Positions 1-5,175 of a DNA stretch of 5,175 nucleotides are shown here, piece after piece. Source of the stretch: Rhodospirillaceae bacterium (GTDB lineage: Bacteria; Pseudomonadota; Alphaproteobacteria; Rhodospirillales_A; Casp-alpha2); NCBI GenBank assembly GCA_003488105.1, contig DNMS01000356.1:1-5175 (forward strand), in the 5' to 3' direction. A model generated the notes under the pieces. That model searched no databases, was not told the DNA's origin, and worked only from the letters and a program-made list of their open reading frames with translations. Position numbers and translations under genes: made by a program. How positions within the stretch are numbered: the first letter of the stretch is position 1; the number at the start of each line of letters is the position of its first letter.

Positions 1-590
1 GCCTGTTGCAACCCCGCCGCCAGGGTGCCCGCGTTGGCCAGGGCATGCAGGGTCTGTTCGGCGCTGAGGCCCAGGATGTTGGCGGCGGCGGCGGCGGCCC
101 CGAAGGTGCCGATGGTGCCGGTGGTGTGCCAGAATTCGTAATGGGCCGGATTGGCGGCCGCCCCCAGCCGGTTCGAGACCTCGTAGCCGGCGACGATCCC
201 GGTCAGCAGCCGGGCGCCGCTGACGCCCCGTGCTTGGGCGATGGCGAGCGCCGCCGAGATCACCGGCACGCCCGGATGGTAGAGGGCGTTGCGGTAGATG
301 TCGTCGAATTCAACGGTGTGGGACGCCGCGCCGTTGATGAAGGCGGCCGTGCGCGCGTCCGTCGTGTCGCCGGAAGGATAAAGCCTGGCCCCGCCGCGCC
401 CGATGCAGTCCTTGAACGCCGCCGTCAGCAGGGTCGCCGGTTCGATCACTGTGCCGGGCAGGGCGGCCGCGAACCAGTCGAGCAGGCAGCGCTTGGCGGC
501 GTGCAGGGCATCCGCCGGCAGGTCGTCCGGGGACAGGTCGGCGGCGTATTTCGCGAACGGCCAGAGGGCCGAATTTTCAAGGGTGGACAT
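1..590 (-). CDS. MmgE/PrpD family protein (2-methylcitrate dehydratase / cis-aconitate decarboxylase superfamily), C-terminus cut by window edge
   Basis: I translated this by hand because the frame is open to the window edge: 196 codons plus two bases, with no stop. The protein begins MSTLENSALWPFAKYAADLS. Family signatures are clear: an H-x-x-E-F-D-D segment at residues 91-97, a YHPGVPVISAALA segment at 104-116, GYEVSNRLG at 135-143, and an HTTGTIGTFGAAAAAA stretch at 155-170 followed by NILGLSAEQ. Known members dehydrate 2-methylcitrate, decarboxylate cis-aconitate or epimerise iminodisuccinate, in the cytoplasm. By my eye alignment with mammalian cis-aconitate decarboxylase, H105 and H155 match its active-site His103 and His159, while its Asp93 is Glu94 here and its Thr97 is Ile98. 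The exact substrate is therefore open. The full family length is about 450 residues, so more than half is missing. The start at 590 is supported by a strong GGGAGGAG 7 bases upstream. It is the third gene of the operon, 33 bases after the reductase stop. Confidence 0.93.
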   Translation of the reverse strand, partial: MSTLENSALWPFAKYAADLSPDDLPADALHAAKRCLLDWFAAALPGTVIEPATLLTAAFKDCIGRGGARLYPSGDTTDARTAAFINGAASHTVEFDDIYRNALYHPGVPVISAALAIAQARGVSGARLLTGIVAGYEVSNRLGAAANPAHYEFWHTTGTIGTFGAAAAAANILGLSAEQTLHALANAGTLAAGLQQ

Positions 591-597
591 GGCGGTT

Positions 598-605
598 CTC
601 CTCCC
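598..605 (-). promoter_or_regulatory. Ribosome binding site of the MmgE/PrpD gene
   Basis: On the minus strand this reads GGGAGGAG, 7 bases before the ATG at 590. It lies wholly in the 33-base gap after the upstream stop codon. It fixes the start and suggests independent, strong translation initiation within the polycistronic message. Confidence 0.8.
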
Positions 606-623
606 AGAGTTGGTGGGTCGTGT

Positions 624-1541
624 TCAGGCGCCGTCGGCGTAGAAGGTCAGGGCGCCCAGCACGGCGGCATGGACCGGCGTCGGGATGCCGTGTTTGCGGC
701 CGAGACGCACCACTTCGCCGCTCAGCCAGGGCAACTCAAGCCGTCGTCCGGCTTCCAGGTCGTGGAACATGGAGGCCTTCATGACGGCGGGCAGGCCGTC
801 GAGGAAGCCGATGGTCTTGGCCTCCGTGCCCTCGGGCAAGGGCACGCCCTCGGCCCGGCCGACGGCGGCGGTCTCATGGATCGCTGCTTCGAACAGGGCA
901 CGGGATTCCGGGTTTTCCCGGATCGGCCCCGCCGGCTGGCGGCATAGGGACGTGAGGCCGCTCAGGCAGGACAGGAAGATGAACTTCTCCCAGATCGAGC
1001 GGGTGATGTCGGGCGAGATGGCATGGTCGAAGCCGCCGTCTTCGAACGCGGCCTTGAGCGCCTCGATGCGGGGGGTGACGGTGCCGTCGCGCTCACCGAT
1101 GGTCATGCGCGCCATGGTGCCCGTGTGCTTGATCAGGCCCGGCTCGCCGATGACGGCGGCGATATGGGCGACGCCGCCCGCGACATGATCGGCGCCCAGG
1201 CGTTCTGACAGAACGGCGATGCTGCGCACCCCGTTCTGGAACGGCACGACCAGGGTGTCGGGACCGAGCAGCGGTTTGCACTGGTCGGCGCTGGCTTCCG
1301 TATCCCACAGCTTGACCGCGAACAAAACCGTATCGACCTGGCCGATCTCGGCCGGGTCGTCGGTCACGGAGACATCCTTCAGATGGATATCACCTTTGTC
1401 GCTGGATACCCGCAGGCCGCCCTCGCGAATGGCCTTCAGGTGGGCGCCGCGGGCAAGGAAATGCACGTCGTGACCGGCGGCGGCCAAGCGAGCGCCGAAG
1501 TATCCGCCGACACCGCCGGCGGCCATGATGGCTATGCGCAT
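624..1541 (-). CDS. Ketopantoate reductase-like (ApbA/PanE superfamily) NAD(P)-dependent 2-ketoacid reductase, substrate unknown
   Basis: This 305-residue protein has the usual length and two-domain layout of 2-dehydropantoate 2-reductases. The N-terminal Rossmann domain starts MRIAIMAAGGVGGYFG; the first glycine of GxGxxG is Ala7, while Gly9 and Gly12 are kept. FAVKLWDT is at 74-81 and FQNGV at 101-105, with Asn103 matching E. coli Asn98. The C-terminal helical domain has the catalytic lysine in SIWEKF (Lys186) and a glutamate matching E. coli Glu256 in RLELPWLSG (Glu269). The two asparagines at +4 and +8 from the lysine in E. coli PanE (Asn180, Asn184) are Leu190 and Ser194 here, and the usual I-x-x-I-N-G is LPWLSG. 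I infer an NADPH-dependent reductase of another 2-keto or 3-keto acid rather than the pantothenate enzyme. The operon context, next to a crotonase and an MmgE/PrpD protein, also favours catabolism over vitamin synthesis. It starts 3 bases after the crotonase stop (TAA-AAG-ATG), so translation is probably coupled. Confidence 0.92.
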   Translation of the reverse strand: MRIAIMAAGGVGGYFGARLAAAGHDVHFLARGAHLKAIREGGLRVSSDKGDIHLKDVSVTDDPAEIGQVDTVLFAVKLWDTEASADQCKPLLGPDTLVVPFQNGVRSIAVLSERLGADHVAGGVAHIAAVIGEPGLIKHTGTMARMTIGERDGTVTPRIEALKAAFEDGGFDHAISPDITRSIWEKFIFLSCLSGLTSLCRQPAGPIRENPESRALFEAAIHETAAVGRAEGVPLPEGTEAKTIGFLDGLPAVMKASMFHDLEAGRRLELPWLSGEVVRLGRKHGIPTPVHAAVLGALTFYADGA

Positions 1542-1544
1542 CTT

Positions 1545-2354
1545 TTATTGGCCTTTGAACTGGGGCTTGCGCTTTTCCATGAAGGCCGTGCGGCCTTCCT
1601 TGTAGTCGGCGGAATCGAAGCAGTCCTTGACCACCTGGGCGCAGAGATCGAGATCGCGCAGGCCGTCGTCCTTCAGGCTTTCGGCGACGACCACCTTGAC
1701 CGCCTTGATGGTCAGCGGTGCGTTCTCGACGATGCGGCGGGTGTAGTCGGCAACGTAGTCGTCCAGTTCCGCCTTCGGCACGATCCGGTTGACGAAGCCG
1801 ATTTCCTTCATCTCCGCCGCCGTGAACTTGCGCGCGGTATAGAAGATTTCCTTGGCGTAGGACGGGCCGATCAGATCGACGAAGGGTTTCAGGCCATCGA
1901 CGCGATAGCCCAGGCCGAGCTTGGCCGCGGGCACGGCGAAGATGGCGTTTTCCTCGGCGATGCGGATATCGCAGCAGGTGGCCAGGCCGACGCCGCCGCC
2001 GACGCAGGGGCCTTCGATCTTGGCGATGGTCGGCTTGGGAAATTCGCGCAGGCGTTCCGACGCTTTTTCCGTGGCGGCGTTGTAGATTTTCACACCGTCC
2101 TCGGACGACCGGTTCTTCGCGAATTGGGAAATGTCGGCCCCGGCGCAGAAGGCACCGCCGCCCTCGCCGGAAACGACCACCACGCGCACGGCGTCGTCTG
2201 CCAGGAAATCATCCAGCACGGCCGGCAGGTCGCGCCACATCTCGAAGGTCATGGCATTCTTCTTGGCCTGATTGTCGAATCGGATGTAGCCGACTCCGTC
2301 CTTTTTTTCGACAACCAACTGATCCGTGACGCCGTCCATCGTAAATCCGTCCAT
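1545..2354 (-). CDS. Crotonase-fold protein (enoyl-CoA hydratase/isomerase family) lacking both canonical catalytic glutamates
   Basis: The 269-residue protein has the typical crotonase length and fold signatures. The first oxyanion-hole segment is AFCAGADISQF at 68-78 and the second is GPCVGGGVGLATCCDIRIA at 115-133. A C-terminal helical region, KFTAAEMKEIGFVNRIV at 176-192, matches the conserved A-x-G-L-V-N-x-V block. Aligned by eye with rat mitochondrial enoyl-CoA hydratase, Glu144 is Gly123 and Glu164 is Ala143. Simple hydration of enoyl-CoA by the standard mechanism is therefore unlikely. Relatives with altered acid/base residues include isomerases, decarboxylases, hydrolases and dehalogenases acting on acyl-CoA thioesters. 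I chose the ATG at 2354 because AGAGGAA sits 6 bases upstream. A GTG reading to 2480 would add 42 residues unlike the family and would cross the putative operator. An ATG at 2339 would shorten the protein by only five residues. This is the first gene of the minus-strand operon, divergent from the transporter. Confidence 0.93.
   Translation of the reverse strand: MDGFTMDGVTDQLVVEKKDGVGYIRFDNQAKKNAMTFEMWRDLPAVLDDFLADDAVRVVVVSGEGGGAFCAGADISQFAKNRSSEDGVKIYNAATEKASERLREFPKPTIAKIEGPCVGGGVGLATCCDIRIAEENAIFAVPAAKLGLGYRVDGLKPFVDLIGPSYAKEIFYTARKFTAAEMKEIGFVNRIVPKAELDDYVADYTRRIVENAPLTIKAVKVVVAESLKDDGLRDLDLCAQVVKDCFDSADYKEGRTAFMEKRKPQFKGQ
1552..1556 (-). promoter_or_regulatory. Weak ribosome binding site of the reductase gene, inside the end of the crotonase gene
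   Basis: The minus strand reads AAAGG 10 bases before the ATG at 1541. The spacing is longer than ideal and the match is short. Initiation therefore probably relies on ribosomes that terminate at the crotonase TAA, 3 bases before this start. Confidence 0.45.
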
Positions 2355-2360
2355 GGGTGG

Positions 2361-2367
2361 TTCCTCT
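2361..2367 (-). promoter_or_regulatory. Ribosome binding site that sets the crotonase start
   Basis: The minus strand reads AGAGGAA, 6 bases before the ATG at 2354. No comparable site precedes the longer GTG-initiated reading at 2480, so this site decides the annotated start. Confidence 0.75.
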
Positions 2368-2455
2368 AAGTCCTCTTTGTTTTCATTGGCGGACCAGGCT
2401 GCCGATCTTTGCGGGCCATGGTCCAGCTTGTTAAAGCGCAAGGCGACAGGGTAAA

Positions 2456-2484
2456 TTGACCGGCCTTTGTATACAATCACTAAC
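2456..2484 (+). promoter_or_regulatory. Candidate sigma-70-type promoter of the MFS transporter gene
   Basis: TTGACC at 2456-2461 matches the TTGACA -35 consensus at five of six positions. After a 17-base spacer, ACTAAC at 2479-2484 is a poor -10 match (three of six). Transcription would begin near 2491, giving a leader of roughly 40 bases before the start at 2533. The palindrome at 2467-2476 falls in the spacer, a position suited to repression. The weak -10 keeps this tentative. Confidence 0.3.
2467..2476. promoter_or_regulatory. Perfect palindrome TTGTATACAA, candidate GntR-type operator in the divergent intergenic region
   Basis: The ten bases read the same on both strands, in a 178-base spacer between divergently transcribed genes. 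GntR-family repressors, above all the FadR/FCD subfamily that controls organic-acid metabolism, commonly bind T-x-G-T...A-C-x-A palindromes; the MatR site of rhizobial malonate genes contains a TGTATACA core, as I recall it. On the plus strand it lies inside the spacer of the candidate transporter promoter. On the minus strand TTGTAT within it could serve as a weak -35 (17 bases before TACCCT at 2453-2448) for the crotonase operon. No GntR gene is in the window, so the binding protein is inferred. Confidence 0.45.
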
Positions 2485-2518
2485 CGCCGCCGGTCCCCGG
2501 ATTCAATGCGGTTTCATC

Positions 2519-2526
2519 AGGGAGGA
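2519..2526 (+). promoter_or_regulatory. Ribosome binding site that sets the transporter start
   Basis: AGGGAGGA lies 6 bases before the ATG at 2533. Longer readings from a TTG at 2467 or an ATG at 2506 would add polar, arginine-containing residues before the first helix. The TTG start would also lie in the putative operator. The site at 2519 therefore decides the start. Confidence 0.8.
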
Positions 2527-2532
2527 CGGGCA

Positions 2533-3762
2533 ATGGGTGCAGCGATCGAGAGATGGACCGGAATCCCCCTGCGCCAGCAATGGCCGGCCTGGATGATCGG
2601 CCTGGGTCACGGCGGAACCCATTGGATTATCGCGGTTTATTACCTGATGGTGCCCTGGCTGCGCCAGGACCTGGGTATCAGTTATACCGAGGCGGGCCTG
2701 ATCCTGACCTCGTTCCACCTGTTCAGTTTCATCGCCAATTTCGGCTCGGGGGCGATAGTCGACCTGGTCGGCCGGCGCGTGTTCCTTCAGGTCATCGCGT
2801 TGGTGATCGGCGCCCTGGCGCTGGCCGCCATGAAATGGGCGAACGGGTTCTGGTCCTTGTTCGTGCTGCTGGCGTTCATCGGGGCGACCAACAACCTGTG
2901 GCACCCGCCGGCAATTTCCTACCTGTCGTCGGCCTTTCCGAACAAGAAGGGCTATGCGCTTTCCCTGCATGCGCTGGGGGCCAGCGTCGGTGACGCCATC
3001 GCCCCCTTGGCGGCCGGCTTCCTATTGGTCTGGCTCGGTTGGCGCGAGGCCTCGGTTGTGGCGTCGATCCCCGTGTTCGTCATCGCGCTTTTACTGCTTT
3101 TGACCCTCAATGCCCGAGACAAAGCCACCAACGACGCACCGGGCAAGGCGAAGTTGAGCGGCACGGACTACCTGGACGGCCTCAAAAAGCTGTTGAAGAA
3201 CCGCTGGGTGGTCGCGCTTTGCGTCATGTCCGGGTTCCGCACGATGACGCTCATGGGGCTGCTCATGTTCCTGCCGCTTTACCTGGCGGACGAAATGCAT
3301 TTGGCGCCGACGGCGGTGGGGGCGACCCTTATGGCGATGCAGCTCGGCGGTCTGATCGCGACCCCGCTGGCGGGCATCTGGTCCGATCGCTCGGGCCGGC
3401 GGCCCGTGGTCATGGCGGGCTTTACCGGGACGACCATCGTGCTCGCGGTCATCACGCTGCTGGACAATCAGATGATGCTGATCGTCGGCGTGTCGATCTT
3501 GGGCTTCGCGCTTTATGCCGCGCGGCCGGTGATGCACAGCTGGATGATGGACATCACGCCGCCGCACCTGTCCGGTAGTTCCATGAGCCTTTTGTTCGGA
3601 ACACAATCGGCCTTCAACTTCGCCCTGCCGCCCTTATGCGGCCTGATCGCCGACACCTGGGGCCTGACGGCCGTGTTCTACCTGTTGGCGGGGACGATCC
3701 TGATCGCCAATCTGATGGTTCTGGCGATCCCCAATTCTGAACCGAATTCGGTCAAGGATTGA
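2533..3762 (+). CDS. Major facilitator superfamily (MFS) transporter, resembling the fosmidomycin-resistance (FSR) type
   Basis: This is a 409-residue inner-membrane protein with about twelve hydrophobic segments in two halves. Approximate helices are 18-40, 52-74, 84-101, 106-128, 141-168 and 171-192, a hydrophilic cytoplasmic loop at 193-225, then 226-251, 261-282, 291-310, 313-335, 350-373 and 377-399. The MFS motif A appears in both halves: GAIVDLVGRR at 73-82 between helices 2 and 3, and GIWSDRSGRR at 281-290 between helices 8 and 9. The GHGGTHW start of helix 1 and the NLWHPPAISYLS segment in helix 4 recall FSR-type exporters, but that subfamily is only a resemblance seen by eye. MFS proteins are secondary carriers, usually proton-coupled. 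Divergence from an acid/CoA catabolic operon with a shared putative operator suggests a carboxylate or related compound as substrate, imported or expelled. The gene ends 12 bases from the convergent binding-protein gene. Confidence 0.9.
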   Translation: MGAAIERWTGIPLRQQWPAWMIGLGHGGTHWIIAVYYLMVPWLRQDLGISYTEAGLILTSFHLFSFIANFGSGAIVDLVGRRVFLQVIALVIGALALAAMKWANGFWSLFVLLAFIGATNNLWHPPAISYLSSAFPNKKGYALSLHALGASVGDAIAPLAAGFLLVWLGWREASVVASIPVFVIALLLLLTLNARDKATNDAPGKAKLSGTDYLDGLKKLLKNRWVVALCVMSGFRTMTLMGLLMFLPLYLADEMHLAPTAVGATLMAMQLGGLIATPLAGIWSDRSGRRPVVMAGFTGTTIVLAVITLLDNQMMLIVGVSILGFALYAARPVMHSWMMDITPPHLSGSSMSLLFGTQSAFNFALPPLCGLIADTWGLTAVFYLLAGTILIANLMVLAIPNSEPNSVKD

Positions 3763-3774
3763 GGCCACTCGGTC

Positions 3775-4524
3775 TTAGTCAGCGATGTGGCGGTTGAACA
3801 GGACGTCGTAGACGCCGTTCTGGCGGATTTCCTTCAGGCCCGTGTTGAAATCGTTGCGGATGGTTTCATCGGCGAAGCCAGCGACAAAGGGCGTGTGCCC
3901 GCCGAACAGGGAGTGAAACTGGAAATCGGCAGCCTTGCCGCCGAGGACCTTTTTCCAATAGCGGAAGATGGTGCTGTCGATGATCAGGGCCTGGAACCTG
4001 CCGTCGAGAAAAGCCTTCACCTGTGCTTTCTGATCGCCCATTTCCGCATAGTTCGGGGACGTGACGGCCACTTCGGAGAATGCCGGGCCCAGGTCTTTCG
4101 TAGCACCTTCCCAGGCAACCATGCTGAGCCCGGCCAAGTCGGCGATGGTGGCGGGGGTGGGGCCGTCTGCGCGTGTGACCGCGACATTGTGGAAGCTGAC
4201 GAATTCGTTGGAATAGAACAGGTTGGGGTTTTCCGGGCGCACGGTGGCGGCGGCATCGGCGCGGCCGTCGAGAACCAGCGCGGTCAACTCATCATAGGTC
4301 GAATAGACGGCCTGGAAACTGTGGCCTCGGGGGGCCAGGGCCGCCTTCATGATATCCAACTCGATCCCGCCTTTGTCGTCGGCCTGCGCCGGGCCGATCT
4401 GCGTGGCATAGACGAAGGGCGGCTTGGCGATGGCGAAGGCCACGGTCAATTCGGCCGCGCGGGCAGAAGATATGGATAGGGCCAGGAGGGCGGCCAGGAC
4501 GGACAGGAACGTGAAACGGCGCAT
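3775..4524 (-). CDS. Secreted solute-binding protein, family 3 (periplasmic amino-acid-binding-like), with no adjacent ABC permease
   Basis: The 249-residue precursor has a Sec signal peptide: basic MRRF, a hydrophobic core at about 5-20, and an ARA-AE cleavage site after residue 23. The mature part shows the family-3 bilobed layout: LTVAFAIAKPPFVY at 26-39, GGIELDIMKAAL at 52-63, GRADAAATV at 87-95, YSNEFVSFHNVAVTR at 104-118, DLAGLSMVAWEG at 129-140 after the hinge, and FLDGRFQALIID at 172-183. In amino-acid binders such as HisJ, an arginine in the S-x-T-x-E-R stretch grips the ligand carboxylate. Here the corresponding stretch is TVRPENP, with Arg96 shifted, so an amino-acid ligand is not assured. 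No permease or ATPase lies beside it; it may serve a remote transporter or act as a sensor. AAAGGGGA, 6 bases upstream, fixes the start at 4524; an 18-residue arginine-rich extension to 4578 would bury the signal peptide. It follows the TetR gene on the same strand. Confidence 0.88.
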   Translation of the reverse strand: MRRFTFLSVLAALLALSISSARAAELTVAFAIAKPPFVYATQIGPAQADDKGGIELDIMKAALAPRGHSFQAVYSTYDELTALVLDGRADAAATVRPENPNLFYSNEFVSFHNVAVTRADGPTPATIADLAGLSMVAWEGATKDLGPAFSEVAVTSPNYAEMGDQKAQVKAFLDGRFQALIIDSTIFRYWKKVLGGKAADFQFHSLFGGHTPFVAGFADETIRNDFNTGLKEIRQNGVYDVLFNRHIAD

Positions 4525-4530
4525 GGAATT

Positions 4531-4538
4531 TCCCCTTT
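4531..4538 (-). promoter_or_regulatory. Ribosome binding site that sets the solute-binding protein start
   Basis: The minus strand reads AAAGGGGA, 6 bases before the ATG at 4524. It selects the start that puts the signal peptide at the extreme N-terminus, over the in-frame ATG at 4578. Confidence 0.75.
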
Positions 4539-4608
4539 GGTGATCCGGGATGGTAGCAAGCCTGCGCCGCCGGGGCATCTGTTCGTTGTCCGGGGGCTGG
4601 GTGCCGCC

Positions 4609-5172
4609 CTAAAGCCCGGCGTCGCGGATCAAGACCTCGGCCGCCTTCTTGGCCTTGCGGGCAGCGTCCTTATGGCCCGCCACATGGGCCAAGACGATGG
4701 CGCCTTCGGTCAGCAGGGCCAATCCGGCGGCGAGGTCGTCCGGGTCGGTGGCTCCGGCTTTGGACGCCAGGTCGCGGAGATAATCCACGACCAAGTCCTT
4801 GTGTTCGCGGGCAGTGCGGTGGATCGGGTCGTTCTTATCGGAATATTCGGCGGCGGCATTGATGAACATGCAGCCGGTGAAATCGTCGGAGGCGAACCAT
4901 GTGTCCAAGGCATCGAAGGTGGCAAGGATCCGTCCTTTGGGGTCGGGGGCGGCGCGTTCGACCTGGCGCATGAACGAGTTGCGGAACCGTTCGTCGCGCC
5001 GGTGCAGGACCGCCAGGATCAGTTCGTCCTTCGATTTGAAGTGATTGTAGAGGGTCATGCGGGCGACCCCTGCTTCGGCGATCACCCGGTCGATGCCCAC
5101 GGCGTGATAACCGTCGCGGCCGAACAGGCGCAGCGCCGTGTCGATCAGGTGGTCGCGTTTCGCCGATGCCAT
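4609..5172 (-). CDS. TetR/AcrR family transcriptional regulator
   Basis: The 187-residue protein has the TetR plan. An N-terminal DNA-binding domain covers about 6-53: helix RDHLIDTALRLFGRDGY, then the helix-turn-helix GIDRVIAEAGVARMTLYNHF at 26-45, ending FKSKDEL. An all-helical ligand-binding and dimerisation domain follows. The segment FTGCMFINAAAEY at 98-110, with the single cysteine Cys101, resembles the G-C-x-F-x-x-A-A-A-E block of one common TetR subgroup. Such proteins usually repress their own or a neighbouring gene until a small ligand binds. The target cannot be read here, because its upstream region lies outside the window. The ATG at 5172 gives a normal short arm before helix 1, but only three bases precede it, so the ribosome site is unseen and a longer start cannot be excluded. 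The solute-binding protein gene follows after 83 bases on the same strand and could be co-transcribed. Confidence 0.93.
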   Translation of the reverse strand: MASAKRDHLIDTALRLFGRDGYHAVGIDRVIAEAGVARMTLYNHFKSKDELILAVLHRRDERFRNSFMRQVERAAPDPKGRILATFDALDTWFASDDFTGCMFINAAAEYSDKNDPIHRTAREHKDLVVDYLRDLASKAGATDPDDLAAGLALLTEGAIVLAHVAGHKDAARKAKKAAEVLIRDAGL

Positions 5173-5175
5173 GGG

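Noticed and set aside
81..98. Six tandem GGC units on the plus strand
   Set aside because: They encode the alanine run in the conserved glycine/alanine-rich motif of MmgE/PrpD proteins, so this is coding constraint rather than a notable microsatellite.
6..947. Long open plus-strand frame of 313 codons
   Set aside because: It lies antisense to the MmgE/PrpD gene and part of the reductase gene, is rich in Gly, Arg and Ala with no recognisable domain, and is explained by the GC bias at third positions of the real genes.
1383..2369. Long open plus-strand frame of 328 codons
   Set aside because: It is antisense to the crotonase gene and the start of the reductase gene. Its composition is that of a GC-rich shadow frame and no family signature is visible.
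2391..2424. Inverted repeat GGACCA...TGGTCC in the divergent spacer
   Set aside because: Six-base arms separated by 22 bases are easily expected by chance and give no stable hairpin. I saw no riboswitch or attenuator pattern around it.
2355..2480. 42-residue N-terminal extension of the crotonase from a GTG at 2480
   Set aside because: The added residues do not resemble the family, the extension would cross the putative operator and promoter, and AGAGGAA is well placed for the ATG at 2354.
3927..3955. Small hairpin CGGC-AGCCTT-GCCG followed by a T-run, as a terminator for the transporter
   Set aside because: The stem is only four base pairs and lies nine bases from the T-run, inside the solute-binding protein coding sequence. 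It is too weak to call.
3787..4479. Open plus-strand frame of 230 codons opposite the solute-binding protein gene
   Set aside because: The opposite strand has a signal peptide, family-3 motifs and a strong ribosome site. This frame has no ribosome site or domain.
4550..4578. TACCAT on the minus strand as a -10 element for the solute-binding protein gene
   Set aside because: It matches four of six bases, but there is no acceptable -35 at 16-18 bases, so I did not list a promoter.

Overview
This 5175-base window is GC-rich and carries six protein genes with almost no non-coding space. The GC bias, the codon choice and the protein families point to an alphaproteobacterium, possibly a Rhodospirillales-type environmental heterotroph; this placement is an inference from style, not from a marker gene. 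No RNA gene, insertion sequence, CRISPR array or phage gene is visible.

Left part, minus strand, positions 2354 down to 1: a tight three-gene operon. It starts with a crotonase-fold (enoyl-CoA hydratase/isomerase family) gene. After only 3 bases comes a ketopantoate-reductase-like dehydrogenase, and 33 bases later an MmgE/PrpD-family dehydratase or decarboxylase that runs off the left edge. All three families handle small organic acids or their CoA esters, so the set reads as a catabolic module. Active-site residues differ from the textbook members: the crotonase lacks both general catalytic glutamates, and the reductase lacks two of the substrate-side asparagines of PanE. The standard names should therefore not be taken as the reactions.

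Middle, plus strand, 2533-3762: a 12-helix major facilitator transporter, divergent from the operon. The 178-base divergent intergenic region holds a perfect 10-base palindrome, TTGTATACAA, of the kind bound by GntR-family regulators, just downstream of a TTGACC -35-like element. The likely picture is one regulator controlling both the transporter and the organic-acid operon.

Right part, minus strand, 5172 down to 3775: a TetR-family repressor followed after 83 bases by a secreted family-3 solute-binding protein with no permease or ATPase beside it. The binding-protein gene converges on the transporter gene, with 12 bases between the stop codons.

Nothing here is clearly a new kind of system. 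The most interesting points are the residue changes in the operon enzymes and the shared putative operator.
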